From Bog-473 sp963840435 (GTDB lineage Bacteria > Actinomycetota > Acidimicrobiia > Acidimicrobiales > RAAP-2): 64,000 bases of DNA. Below, in pieces: positions 8,246 through 16,703 of the stretch. The notes under the pieces were generated by a model. It worked only from the letters and a program-made list of their open reading frames with translations. It made no database searches and had not been told where the DNA came from. Position 1 is the first letter of the stretch. Each line of letters opens with the position of its first letter. The stretch is taken from NCBI GenBank assembly GCA_963840435.1, contig CAWIYY010000003.1, positions 434,001-498,000 on the forward strand, written 5' to 3'. Position numbers and translations under genes: made by a program.

Positions 8246-8793
8246 GTGCGCCTCTTCGTCGCCGTCTGGCCCGACGAGCTCACCCGTCAGCGGCTCGATG
8301 CACTCCAACTCGAACTCGGCCGCACCAAGGGCCTGCGTTTCGTCGGCCCGACCCGCTGGCACGTCACGCTGCGCTTCCTGGGCGAGGTGGACGACGACCA
8401 CGTTCCGCCCCTGGCCGAGGCCCTTAGCCACCGCCGCCACGGCGACCCCCGGCCCGCTCGAGTGCCGCCTGGGCCCGGGCACCGGCTGGTTCACCGGCGT
8501 CCGCGTCCTCCAGCTCCCCGCCGCCGGCATCGACGCGCTGGCCGCCGCTGTCCGCCGGGCCACGGCGGCCATCGTGCCCGAGAACCGCGCCGACCCGCCC
8601 TTCAACGGCCATCTGACGCTCGCCCGGGCCAAGGGCCGTCGCCTCAGCGTGGCCGCCCTGGGCGAGATGGCCAACATCCCCTTCGAGGCCGCGTTCCCCG
8701 TCGAGGCCATCGACCTTGTGTCGTCGGAGCCCTCGGCCAACGGCCACCGTCTACACCACGGTCGCCCGCGCCCCCCTCGGCCCCACCCGCTGA
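8246..8793 (+). pseudogene. thpR: RNA 2',3'-cyclic phosphodiesterase (ThpR), two frameshifts
   Basis: The protein family (2H phosphoesterase, formerly 2'-5' RNA ligase) opens 2',3'-cyclic phosphates on RNA ends. The N-terminus in the first frame gives RLFVAVWPDELTRQRLD and the first HxT motif in RWHVTLRFLGEV. Near 8425-8460 the frame moves on by one, continuing as LECRLGPGTGWFTG and the second motif in FNGHLTLARAKG. Near 8740-8745 it moves again to the normal end ATVYTTVARAPLGPTR, stopping at 8793. Both shifts have the same sense (one base too many or two too few). Either this is a decaying gene or the assembly carries indels here; the rest of the protein is well conserved, which leans towards errors or very recent damage. 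Confidence 0.75.
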
Positions 8794-8894
8794 CCGACCC
8801 TGTCGCAAGACCTCGCCCGTCCGACAGGCCAAGGCGACAGAGCCGGTCACCCTGACCATGTTTTGCGGTCCAATGGATTTCAATTGTGGAGCAC

Positions 8895-8909
8895 CGGCGC
8901 GCAGCGCCG
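8895..8909. repeat. Short perfect inverted repeat before the DUF222 gene
   Basis: CGGCGC and GCGCCG flank a 3-nt centre, 14 nt before the ATG at 8924. It could be a weak hairpin in the 5' leader or chance in GC-rich DNA. Confidence 0.25.
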
Positions 8910-8923
8910 ACCGTTTTCCCTCG

Positions 8924-10088
8924 ATGACCACGGCCGCCGTGCTGTCGAAGCGCACCAATCAAGAACTGATGGATGTGATCGCCGCCTCGGCCACGCAGAT
9001 GGCCTCCCTGGCGGCCACCGTCGTCCAGCACGCCGGAGAACTCGATCGCCGCGAGGGATGGCGCGACGACGGTGCCACCTCCCTCGAGGACTGGCTGGTC
9101 GCCCGCCTCGGCGTCTCGAAGTCGACGGCCAGGGCCTACGCCCACCTGTCCGAGCGGCTCTTCGACCTGCCCCACCTGACGGCCGGTCTCGCCAACGGCG
9201 ACCTCAGCCTCGACAAGGTGCGCGCCGTCGCCGACTCGGCCACCCCCGAATCAGACCGGGATCTGGCCCGTCAGGCTCGAGACATCTCGGTCCGCGAGCT
9301 GGCCCACCTGGCCCGGGCCACCCAACGCCGCCAGCCGTCGCGCGGACCACGACCGGCGCTCGGTGCGCTTCAACGACCTCTGCCGCACCGTGACGGCGCA
9401 GCTTCCGCCGACCTCCTACGCCGAGGTCCGAGCCTGCCTCGAGGCTCGGGCCAAGCGCGTCGCCTCGGACGGCGAGACCCCCTTCGACCAGCGGTTGGCC
9501 GACGCCTTTGTGGAGTTGATCCGCAACACGGGCCGCCGACCGGCCAAGGGCTCCGCCGACTACACGATGCTCGCCCACGTCCCCCTCGAAGTCTTGACCG
9601 ACCCCGCTTCCACCCTTTGCGGAGAGCTGGACCATGCCGGGCTGATCTCGGCCCCGACCATCCGTGAACTGCTCTGCGACGCCACGCTGATCATCGCGGC
9701 GGACGACGACCTGGGACACACGATGTACGAGGGCAGAGCGTTCCGGCTGGCCACCGAGACCCAGCGCCGGGAGTTGGCCCGGCGCGACCGGCACTGCCGG
9801 TTCCCCGGCTGTACGAACGCACTCTTCGTGATCCCACACCACCTCGATGAGTGGAGCGCCGGAGGCAAGACGGATCTGCCGAACCTGGCCCTGCTCTGCG
9901 CCTACCACCACCACCTGGTGCATTCGAAGCTCTGGACCGCCAGCGGCAACGCCAACGAGGAGATCCGCTTCGTCGGCCCCAGCGGCCAGGTCATGACGTC
10001 GCGCCCGTCCCCGCTGTGGACTCTCGTGACCGATCGCCGCCGGCGGGGCGGCACCAGCCGCAGCGGTCCGGACCCCGGCAGTCCCTAG
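8924..10088 (+). pseudogene. DUF222 / HNH endonuclease protein, one frameshift
   Basis: This is the actinobacterial 13E12-like family: a helical DUF222 domain followed by an HNH nuclease motif. The first part (from ATG 8924) reads normally through ELMDVIAASATQMASLAAT and the LARAT segment at about 9330. The frame then shifts by one near 9335-9350, after which VRFNDLCRTVTAQLP continues and the HNH core RDRHCRFPGC...HHLDEWSAGG...LLCAYHHHLVH is intact near the C-terminus. Such genes are multicopy and behave like selfish elements in many actinobacteria. It is the second broken gene in a row after thpR, so an assembly problem in this 2-kb stretch must be considered. Confidence 0.75.
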
Positions 10089-10119
10089 TCCGCGGCGTTG
10101 ATTCGCCGGTCAGGCAGCA

Positions 10120-11031
10120 TCACCGTCCGGGCTGTCCGGGCTGTCCCGGCTGTCCGGGCTGTCCGGGCGGTGCTGGTCGAACGAGCAGCCGATCGACCGA
10201 AGTTTGTACGAAGCCGGCGCCGAGGTAGAGGGCCCGGGCGGCGTCGGTCTCGAAGCCGACCTTGAAGCGGCGTACGCCTTTGCGCGCCAGTAAATCGAGG
10301 CCGTGCGTCAACAACATGCGGCCGAGGCCCCGGCGTTGAGAGTCGTCCTCGACGCGCATTGGTTCGAGGAGTCCGACACGCGTTGTGTCGTCGGACCAGA
10401 ACAACGCGTAGCCGGCGACTCTGCCCTCCGCGTCCTCGACCACCAGATCGAGCGTCGGATCGTAGAGCGAGCACTGTCGCAGCCGCTGCTCGACCAGTGC
10501 GCCGTTGCGAGCAATCATCGGGTGGGGACGATCGGCCCGGGTCGCTCGATCGACGACGGCGTACCCATCGACCTGCGTCACCGGCGGGCGCCGGTCGGCT
10601 TCCATCCACGAGGTGCCCGACAACTCGTCGGTCATCTCGAATCCGCTCTCCAGAGCAAGAGCCGCCACCGGGGCGTCGTCCCCGCACGCGAGCACCCGCA
10701 GTGCCTCGCCCGCGTGCGCCGTGGCGGCGGCCCTCAAGGTCGCGGCCCAGACCTCTTCCTCGTCGACGATCGACGGCACGGCGAAGACGTCGACCTCCCA
10801 AGCGTCGTCCCATGCCGTGAGCCCTGCAGCCGCCACCGGGCCGACCTCGTCGAACCAGACCGGGAGCGCCAGCTCGTCGGTGGTCCGGGGCCGACGCCAC
10901 CACCACTGCACGTCGGCGGCCTCCCACATGCCGCCGAGGGGCTCAGCCAGGCGAGCACGCTGGAGGACCGTGGTCGTCGCCTGCAGCCGCTCGAGACCCC
11001 GCAACAGCTGGCGTCGCACCACCATGTCCAT
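10120..11031 (-). CDS. GNAT-family N-acetyltransferase with PGQ-repeat tail
   Basis: A 303-residue protein whose C-terminal half is a GNAT fold: VVEDAEGRVAGYALFWSDD leads into the acetyl-CoA loop RRGLGRMLLTHGLDLLA and then FETDAARALYLGAGF. The N-terminal half (residues 1-150) looks like a degenerate second GNAT domain, a common arrangement. It should transfer an acetyl group from acetyl-CoA to an amine; the substrate is unknown. The very C-terminus is four tandem Pro-Gly-Gln triplets encoded by a 9-nt DNA repeat, probably a replication-slippage product. It converges on the DUF222 gene and is followed on the same strand by nothing obvious. Confidence 0.85.
   Translation of the reverse strand: MDMVVRRQLLRGLERLQATTTVLQRARLAEPLGGMWEAADVQWWWRRPRTTDELALPVWFDEVGPVAAAGLTAWDDAWEVDVFAVPSIVDEEEVWAATLRAAATAHAGEALRVLACGDDAPVAALALESGFEMTDELSGTSWMEADRRPPVTQVDGYAVVDRATRADRPHPMIARNGALVEQRLRQCSLYDPTLDLVVEDAEGRVAGYALFWSDDTTRVGLLEPMRVEDDSQRRGLGRMLLTHGLDLLARKGVRRFKVGFETDAARALYLGAGFVQTSVDRLLVRPAPPGQPGQPGQPGQPGR
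10125..10169. repeat. Five tandem 9-nt units encoding a PGQ tail
   Basis: The unit GTCCGGGCT is repeated from 10125, with single-base variants in units three and five. Read on the minus strand it encodes the repeated Pro-Gly-Gln of the acetyltransferase. It is likely length-variable between strains. Confidence 0.85.
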
Positions 11032-11092
11032 CGAGCGTATTGGCGCGACGACTCCCGTGGCTGCTCGCCTCTGTCAACGAGACCTCGGCAGG

Positions 11093-12673
11093 TCAGGGAA
11101 TCGGGGCCGAGTGTCCCGTCAGGAATTCGGTGATCGCTTCGGCCATGGCCGTCGCCGCCTGCTGCTGGAACGAGGTCGTCACCAGCAAGGAGGCGTCCGT
11201 TGCGTTGCGCATGTTGCCGCACTCGATCAGCACCTTGGGCACCGTGGTCAGGTTGAGTCCAGCCAAGTCGTTGCGGGGCTGGAGCCCATCCACGCCGTCG
11301 TAGGTGCTGACCGGCATCGGCGTCCCTGCCTGGAAGGCGTTGCGGATGATGGTGGCGAACGCCGCCGACGAGGTAATGACGCCGTTGTTCGGCCCGTCCG
11401 CCACCGGTTCGAGCACTGCGAAGCCGCGCCCGCCCACGGGCCCACCGTCGGCGTGGATGTCGACCGCCACGTTGGCGTGGGCATTGTCGATGATCTGGGC
11501 CCGGGTGGTCACGCAGGGCCCGACCCCGTCGTTGTTCTGCCGGGTCAGCACGACGCTGGCCCCCAAAGCCTCCAGGTCGGCCTGGAGGAAGGTGGCCACG
11601 TTGAAGTTGTACTGCGCCTCGGTGTACCCGCTGTCGGTCGCCGTGCCGGTGGTGTCGCACGGCTCGTAGCCGGTGCCGTTGAAGACGGGCTGGTTGATGA
11701 TCTGTGGGGCGCTGTAGTTGAGGCCGTTGTGCCCGGGATCGATGCCGACCACCTTGCCGACGAGCGGCTCGGCCGAGCCCAGGGCCAACCAATACCCAGC
11801 GCCGGAGGGCGTGGCCGCCATCCCGACGACCGAGGCCGGCAGGGGAGTGCCCCCGAGCGAGCCCTGGTAGGTGGCGTCGCCGTAGGTGAAGACCCCACCG
11901 TCTGAGGCCACCAGCCAGTAGCCGCCGCCACCGGCCGCCCCTGCCATGCCGACGATCGGCGCATTCAGGGTCAAGCCGCCGGTCGAGCCGTAGAAGTGCG
12001 CGTCGCCATAACTGAAGATGCCGCCGTCCGAGGCGACCAGCCAGTAGCCCTTGCCGTCCGGGGTGGCCGCCATCCCGACGATCGGGGCGTTGAGAGGCTG
12101 CCCACCGCGCGATCCGTAAAACCGGGCGTCGCCGTAGCTGAAGACCCCACCGTCCGAGGCCACCAGCCAGTACCCGCCCCCGTCGGACGTCGCGGCCATC
12201 CCGACGATCGGCGCGTTCAGGGTCAGGCCGCCGGTCGAACCGTAGAAGGCGGCGTCGCCGTAGTTGAAGACACCCCCGTCCGAGCCCACCAGCCAGTAGC
12301 CCCCGCTGTCGTTGGTGGCGGCCATCCCGACGACCGGCGCGTTGAGCTTCAGCCCACCGGTCGAGCCGTGGAAGGCGGCGTCGCCGAAGGCGAAGATCCC
12401 ACCGTCCGAACCGACGAGCCAGTACCCGTCTCCGTCATGGGTAGGGGCCATCCCCACCACGGGCGCGGCGGGATTGGTCAGCGCGTTGGCCCCGATGCCG
12501 GTCGAGCCGAACGCCACCACCGAGTTGGCCGGCGGCGCGCTGGCGCCGGCGCTGTTACTGGCAGACGTCGTGACCGAGACGAGGAGGGGAGCGAGCAGCA
12601 CCAGCACGCACCAGGCAGGCACGCGCCGACGAGGCGAGCCGGCGACGTGGTGGCGGACGCTCAGCCGGTGCAT
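11093..12673 (-). CDS. Secreted N-acetylmuramoyl-L-alanine amidase with propeller-like repeats
   Basis: A 526-residue exported protein. Residues about 17-45 form a signal peptide. Residues about 65-320 hold six copies of a 42-residue unit plus a partial one, with core GYWLVASDGGVFSYGDA and FYGSTGG, which probably fold as a beta-propeller or solenoid and may bind wall polymers. The C-terminal domain is an Amidase_3 zinc enzyme: GIDPGHNG (His), AVDIHADGG (His) and VLIECGNMRN (Glu) supply ligands and catalysis for removing stem peptides from muramic acid. I chose ATG 12673, overlapping the LOG gene's end by 13 nt, because a signal peptide follows directly; no strong Shine-Dalgarno is visible. 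Confidence 0.88.
   Translation of the reverse strand: MHRLSVRHHVAGSPRRRVPAWCVLVLLAPLLVSVTTSASNSAGASAPPANSVVAFGSTGIGANALTNPAAPVVGMAPTHDGDGYWLVGSDGGIFAFGDAAFHGSTGGLKLNAPVVGMAATNDSGGYWLVGSDGGVFNYGDAAFYGSTGGLTLNAPIVGMAATSDGGGYWLVASDGGVFSYGDARFYGSRGGQPLNAPIVGMAATPDGKGYWLVASDGGIFSYGDAHFYGSTGGLTLNAPIVGMAGAAGGGGYWLVASDGGVFTYGDATYQGSLGGTPLPASVVGMAATPSGAGYWLALGSAEPLVGKVVGIDPGHNGLNYSAPQIINQPVFNGTGYEPCDTTGTATDSGYTEAQYNFNVATFLQADLEALGASVVLTRQNNDGVGPCVTTRAQIIDNAHANVAVDIHADGGPVGGRGFAVLEPVADGPNNGVITSSAAFATIIRNAFQAGTPMPVSTYDGVDGLQPRNDLAGLNLTTVPKVLIECGNMRNATDASLLVTTSFQQQAATAMAEAITEFLTGHSAPIP
11800..12480. repeat. Six 126-bp coding repeats in the amidase
   Basis: Repeat period is 42 codons, with DNA identity high between neighbouring units, including near-identical stretches around the GYWLV-coding part. 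They are tandem without spacers, so they are protein repeats rather than a CRISPR array. Confidence 0.85.
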
Positions 12674-13686
12674 CGGTTGATGGCGTCGATGAGCAGGCGC
12701 AAACGAGAGAAGTGGAAACGGTCGAAGCGCAGGGCCAGGCGGGGCAGCTCCGGATGGTCGTTGCGCTCGGGCGGGAAAGGCCCGGCCGAGCGGATGGAAC
12801 CCCGCACGACGATGTCGCCGAAGCGCTTGTTCAGTTCGGCCAACTCCGCCTTGCTCGGCGCCGTCTGGACCCGCAGGACCAAGAGGTCGCCGACCCAACG
12901 GCACGAGTGGTAGTTGCGGTAGAAGCCGAGGACTTCCTCGCTGGCCTCGTCGACCGTGTTGACCACCCGGTAGAGGGCGCGGTCGTCGGGGGATACCCAG
13001 CCGGCCGCGATCGCATCCTCCTCGACGAAGCGCTGCCAGCCCTGCCAGTAGGTCCCGCCCGGCGTCTCGACCATCACGACGGGGGCCGGCTCGGCCTTGC
13101 CCGTCTGGAGGAGGGTCAGCAGCTCGAAGGACTCGTCCTGGGTGCCGAACCCTCCCGGGAGGATGGCGTAGGCGTGCGACTCCTTGATCAGCATCAGCTT
13201 GCGCGTGAAGAAGTAGCGCATCTCGACCAGCTTCGGGTCCTGGGCGATGAAGGGGTTGGCGTCCCCCTCGTTCGGCAGTCGGATGTTCACCCCGAAGGCG
13301 TGGTCGCGACCGGCGCCCTCGAGCCCGGCCGCCATGATCCCCGGTCCCGCACCGGTGACCACCATCCAGTCGGCCGCAGCCAAGTGGGCAGCCAGGTTGC
13401 GGGCGAGGATGTAGACGGGGTCGTCCGGCAGGGTCCGGGCCGAGCCGAACATGGTCATCTTGCGGATATGGCGATACGGGCGGAAGACCCGGAAGGCCTC
13501 GGCCATCTCGGCCAGCGCCACGTTGGCGATCTTGAGGTCGCCGACCGACGTCCCCTCACGAGCCAGGTCGGCCAGCGAGTCCACCATGGCCCGGAGCTCC
13601 CGGGCCTGGGCGACCGAGAGCGTGTCGTGCTCGAAGAGGGCGGCGAAGGCGCGCTCGCGTCCCGATTCGTCGACCTCGCCGATCAC
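12661..13686 (-). CDS. LOG-family Rossmann-fold nucleotide-binding protein
   Basis: A 341-residue member of the LOG/YvdD superfamily. It has the nucleotide site GAGPGIMAAGLEGA and the signature PGGFGTQDE, a PGGxGTxxE form used by cytokinin-nucleotide phosphoribohydrolases to hydrolyse nucleoside 5'-monophosphates to base and ribose 5-phosphate. It is much longer than the 180-200 residues of simple LOG proteins: an N-terminal helical region (residues 1-90) and a C-terminal extension are added, as in the larger actinobacterial group. The start is GTG 13686, overlapping the fbiC stop (GTGA). If it releases ribose 5-phosphate, this would suit its place in a pentose-phosphate operon; that link is my inference. 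Confidence 0.88.
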   Translation of the reverse strand: MIGEVDESGRERAFAALFEHDTLSVAQARELRAMVDSLADLAREGTSVGDLKIANVALAEMAEAFRVFRPYRHIRKMTMFGSARTLPDDPVYILARNLAAHLAAADWMVVTGAGPGIMAAGLEGAGRDHAFGVNIRLPNEGDANPFIAQDPKLVEMRYFFTRKLMLIKESHAYAILPGGFGTQDESFELLTLLQTGKAEPAPVVMVETPGGTYWQGWQRFVEEDAIAAGWVSPDDRALYRVVNTVDEASEEVLGFYRNYHSCRWVGDLLVLRVQTAPSKAELAELNKRFGDIVVRGSIRSAGPFPPERNDHPELPRLALRFDRFHFSRLRLLIDAINRCTG

Positions 13687-15986
13687 GCGCCCGCGGACGC
13701 TCCGGCCAGGGCGTAGAGGGTGGAGCGCTGGGTCAGCGGACGACCCAGCGGGGCCACGATCGCCTCCAGCTCGTCGACGCCCATGCCCTGCCCGTGGGTG
13801 GCGCCCGCCGCCCGCGAGATGTTCTCGTCCATCAACGTGCCGCCGAGATCGTTGGCCCCGGCCCGCAGGACCTGGCGCACCCCTTCGGCCCCCATTTTGA
13901 CCCAGCTCACCTGGATGTTGTCGATGTCTCCCCGGTAGGCAATGCGGGCCACCGCGTGCATCAGCAGCGCCTCTCGGAAAGTCGGACCCCGCCGCGCCTT
14001 GCGCTGGAGGTAGATCGGGGTGGCCATGTGCACGAAGGGCAGCGGCACGAACTCGGTGAAGCCGCCCGTCTCGCGCTGGAGGTCGCGGGTGCGCACGATG
14101 TGGCGGGCCCAGCTGACCGGCTGCTCGACCGAGCCGAACATGATCGTGATGTTGGAGCGCAACCCCACTCGGTGGGCGATGCGGTGCGCCTCGAGCCACT
14201 CCTCGGTGTTGATCTTGTCGGGGCACAGGACCGCTCGGACCTCGTCGTCGAGGATCTCGGCCGCAGTCCCCGGCAGCGTCTTGAGACCGGCCTCCTTGAG
14301 CCGGGTCAGGTACTCGGCCAGGTCGACCTCGGACCGCTTCGCCCCCTCGGTCACCTCGAGCGCAGTGAAGCCGTGGATGTGGATCGTCTCGGAGCCCTTG
14401 CGCACCGCCTCGAGCACGTGCAGGTAGTAGTCGCCGTCGAAGCTCGGGTGGATGCCACCTTGCAGGCAGACCTCGGTCGCCCCCAAGGCTTCGGCCTCGG
14501 CCACCCGCCGGGTCACCTCGTCCAGCTCGAGCAGGTAGGGCGCACCCCGCAGGTTGAGCGAGAGCGGTCCCTTCGAGAAGGCGCAGAAGCGGCACTTGAA
14601 CGTGCAGACGTTCGTGTAGTTGATGTTGCGGTTGTGCACGAAGGTCACCGCGTCGCCGACTGTCGACTGCCGGAGGTCGTCGGCCACCTCGGCCACCTGG
14701 CGCACCTCGGGACCCCGGGCCGAGAAGAGCGTGACGATCTCCGCCTCGCCCACCTCTTGGCCGAGCGCCACGCCGGCCAGCACCTCGGCCACCGCGCCGC
14801 CCCGACCGGACGACCCGGCCACAGTCCCCGTTGTCGTCGGAGACGCCGCCACGTCCAGCAGGGCCGGCGGGTGCGCTTCTCCGCCCGAGCACCAGTCGCC
14901 GTCCCGGGCCAAGGCCTCGGCGTCGGAGGCATCGAGCACGGGGAAGCGCATCGACTCGGCCAGCCACCGCGTCGGGGCCAGGGCGAACTCGGGATAGACG
15001 GTCATCCGGGGGGCGAGCACGTGCCCGGCCTCCTCGGTGGCCGCCCGCAGTAGGTCCAACGCCGGCCAGGCCCGCTCGGGATTGACGTGGTCGGCCGTCA
15101 CCGGCGAGACCCCACCCCAGTCGTCGATGCCGGCGGCCAGCAACGGGGCCAGGTCGTCGGAGAGGTTGGGTGGTGCCTGGACGTGGATCGAAGGCGGCAG
15201 GACCAGGCGGGCCACCGCGATGGCCCACTGCAGGTCCTCGGGCGGGCACGGGTCCGCCTTGGCCATGGCCGTCCCCGGCTTGGGCAGGAAGTTCTGGACG
15301 ATCACCTCTTGGACGTGGGCGTGCCGCTCGTGCGACGAAGCGATGGCCCGCAACGCGGCCAGCTGTCCCGCCCGGTCGTCGCCGATCCCCACCAGGATCC
15401 CGGTGGTGAAGGGGATGGCCAGCTCGCCGGCCGCCTCGAGGGTGGCCAGGCGCCGCGCCGGGTCCTTGTCCGGCGCACCGCGGTGGGCGGCCAGCCCCTC
15501 AGCCAGCGACTCGACCATCATCCCCTGGCTGGCCGACACCTCGCGCAGCACCGCCAGCTCGTCGGCCGACAACGCGCCGGCGTTGGCGTGGGGGAGCAGT
15601 CCCGTCTCCTCGACCACCAACCGACACATGGCAGCCAGATACGCCACCGTCGACTCGTACCCGTTCGCAGCCAACCAGTCCCGGGCCACCGGGTAGCGCT
15701 CCTCGGGCTGCTCACCCAACGTGAAGAGCGCCTCGTGACACCCGGCCGCCTGCCCCGCCCGGGCGATGGCCAAGACCTCGTCTGGCGTCAGGTAGGGAGA
15801 GGTCAACCGGGCCGGCGCCTTGGCGAAGGTGCAGTAGCCGCAGCGGTCGCGGCACAGCATGGTCAGCGGGATGAACACCTTGGGCGAGAAGGTGACCCGC
15901 CGGCCGTGCGCCTCGTCACGGGCTGCGCCGGCCAGCGCGACGAGGTCGACCAGGGGCGTACGCAGGAGATCTTCGTCGGAGAGCAT
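13683..15986 (-). CDS. fbiC: FO synthase, fused CofG-CofH radical SAM enzyme
   Basis: A 767-residue bifunctional enzyme making 7,8-didemethyl-8-hydroxy-5-deazariboflavin, the chromophore of coenzyme F420, from tyrosine and a flavin precursor. The N-terminal half is CofG-like with the [4Fe-4S] motif CRDRCGYC (Cys45, Cys49, Cys52). The C-terminal half is CofH-like with CTFKCRFC and the INYTNVC lead-in. Archaea and cyanobacteria split these; the fusion is the actinobacterial FbiC form. Start is ATG 15986, preceded by a -10-like TAGATT overlapping the pgl stop. It sits 10 nt after pgl and is translationally coupled to the LOG gene. Confidence 0.97.
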   Translation of the reverse strand: MLSDEDLLRTPLVDLVALAGAARDEAHGRRVTFSPKVFIPLTMLCRDRCGYCTFAKAPARLTSPYLTPDEVLAIARAGQAAGCHEALFTLGEQPEERYPVARDWLAANGYESTVAYLAAMCRLVVEETGLLPHANAGALSADELAVLREVSASQGMMVESLAEGLAAHRGAPDKDPARRLATLEAAGELAIPFTTGILVGIGDDRAGQLAALRAIASSHERHAHVQEVIVQNFLPKPGTAMAKADPCPPEDLQWAIAVARLVLPPSIHVQAPPNLSDDLAPLLAAGIDDWGGVSPVTADHVNPERAWPALDLLRAATEEAGHVLAPRMTVYPEFALAPTRWLAESMRFPVLDASDAEALARDGDWCSGGEAHPPALLDVAASPTTTGTVAGSSGRGGAVAEVLAGVALGQEVGEAEIVTLFSARGPEVRQVAEVADDLRQSTVGDAVTFVHNRNINYTNVCTFKCRFCAFSKGPLSLNLRGAPYLLELDEVTRRVAEAEALGATEVCLQGGIHPSFDGDYYLHVLEAVRKGSETIHIHGFTALEVTEGAKRSEVDLAEYLTRLKEAGLKTLPGTAAEILDDEVRAVLCPDKINTEEWLEAHRIAHRVGLRSNITIMFGSVEQPVSWARHIVRTRDLQRETGGFTEFVPLPFVHMATPIYLQRKARRGPTFREALLMHAVARIAYRGDIDNIQVSWVKMGAEGVRQVLRAGANDLGGTLMDENISRAAGATHGQGMGVDELEAIVAPLGRPLTQRSTLYALAGASAGA

Positions 15987-15999
15987 TGGGGCCAATCTA
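15987..15999 (-). promoter_or_regulatory. Leaderless promoter of fbiC inside the pgl stop codon
   Basis: TAGATT (15999-15994 on the minus strand) is 7 nt before the fbiC ATG. Its first three bases are the TAG stop of pgl. No Shine-Dalgarno precedes fbiC. Confidence 0.45.
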
Positions 16000-16683
16000 G
16001 GGGGCGTCGCCGGCAGCGGCGCGGTCGACCAGCCACACCGTCTTGCCGGCATGCACCCGCGAGGCCGGGATGTCGTCGCCGCCCCGCAGCCGGGACACCG
16101 CGTCGGCCTTGGCGGTGCCCACGACCGTGAACACGGCCAACCGGGCCGAGTTGATCGCCGGCAGGGTCAGGGTCAGGCGCGGGTGCGGGTTCACCCCGTT
16201 GGGGTCCTCGGTGGCCAGCACCAGGTCGCCCGGGCCGGCGTCGAGGCTGGCCGCCCCGGGGAAGAGCGACGCCGTGTGGCCGTCGGGCCCCAGGCCGAGG
16301 TGGATCAGGTCGATCCCCGGCCCGGTCACCAGCTCGGCCACCGTGCGCTGGTATTGCGCGGCGCACGTCTCGATGTCGGCCACCGTGGTCGGCATCGGCC
16401 AGAAGGAACCAACGGTGCCCACCCGGTCCAGCAGCGACTCTCGGATCAGCCGGGCATTGGAGTCGACGTCGTCGGGCGGCACGAAGCGCTCGTCGCCGAT
16501 GTACACGTCGACCAGGGACCAGTCGACCCCCGACGTGGCGGCCAGCACCTCGTAGCAGTTGCGGGCCGTCGGCCCTCCCGAGAGCACCAGGGCGAAACGC
16601 GGTCCCGGCCGGGCCCCGAAGGCGCCCAGCACCGTGGCCGCGAAGGATCGTGGGACGTCGTCGACGGGATCGATCGGTGCCAT
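15997..16683 (-). CDS. pgl: 6-phosphogluconolactonase
   Basis: A 228-residue enzyme hydrolysing 6-phosphogluconolactone to 6-phosphogluconate in the oxidative pentose phosphate pathway. It is of the glucosamine-6-phosphate-isomerase-like fold: LVLSGGPTARNCYEVLAA is the phosphate loop, VYIGDERFVPPDDVDSNARL and LGLGPDGHTASLFPG are the family signatures. Length is normal. The ATG at 16683 is used. It lies 20 nt downstream of gnd and 10 nt upstream of fbiC. The usual neighbours zwf and opcA are not present here. Confidence 0.95.
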   Translation of the reverse strand: MAPIDPVDDVPRSFAATVLGAFGARPGPRFALVLSGGPTARNCYEVLAATSGVDWSLVDVYIGDERFVPPDDVDSNARLIRESLLDRVGTVGSFWPMPTTVADIETCAAQYQRTVAELVTGPGIDLIHLGLGPDGHTASLFPGAASLDAGPGDLVLATEDPNGVNPHPRLTLTLPAINSARLAVFTVVGTAKADAVSRLRGGDDIPASRVHAGKTVWLVDRAAAGDAP

Positions 16684-16703
16684 ACCTGTGCTTCGGCCCC
16701 CAA

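Noticed and set aside
11800..12480. Possible CRISPR array
   Set aside because: Units are contiguous 126-bp coding repeats with no unique spacers.
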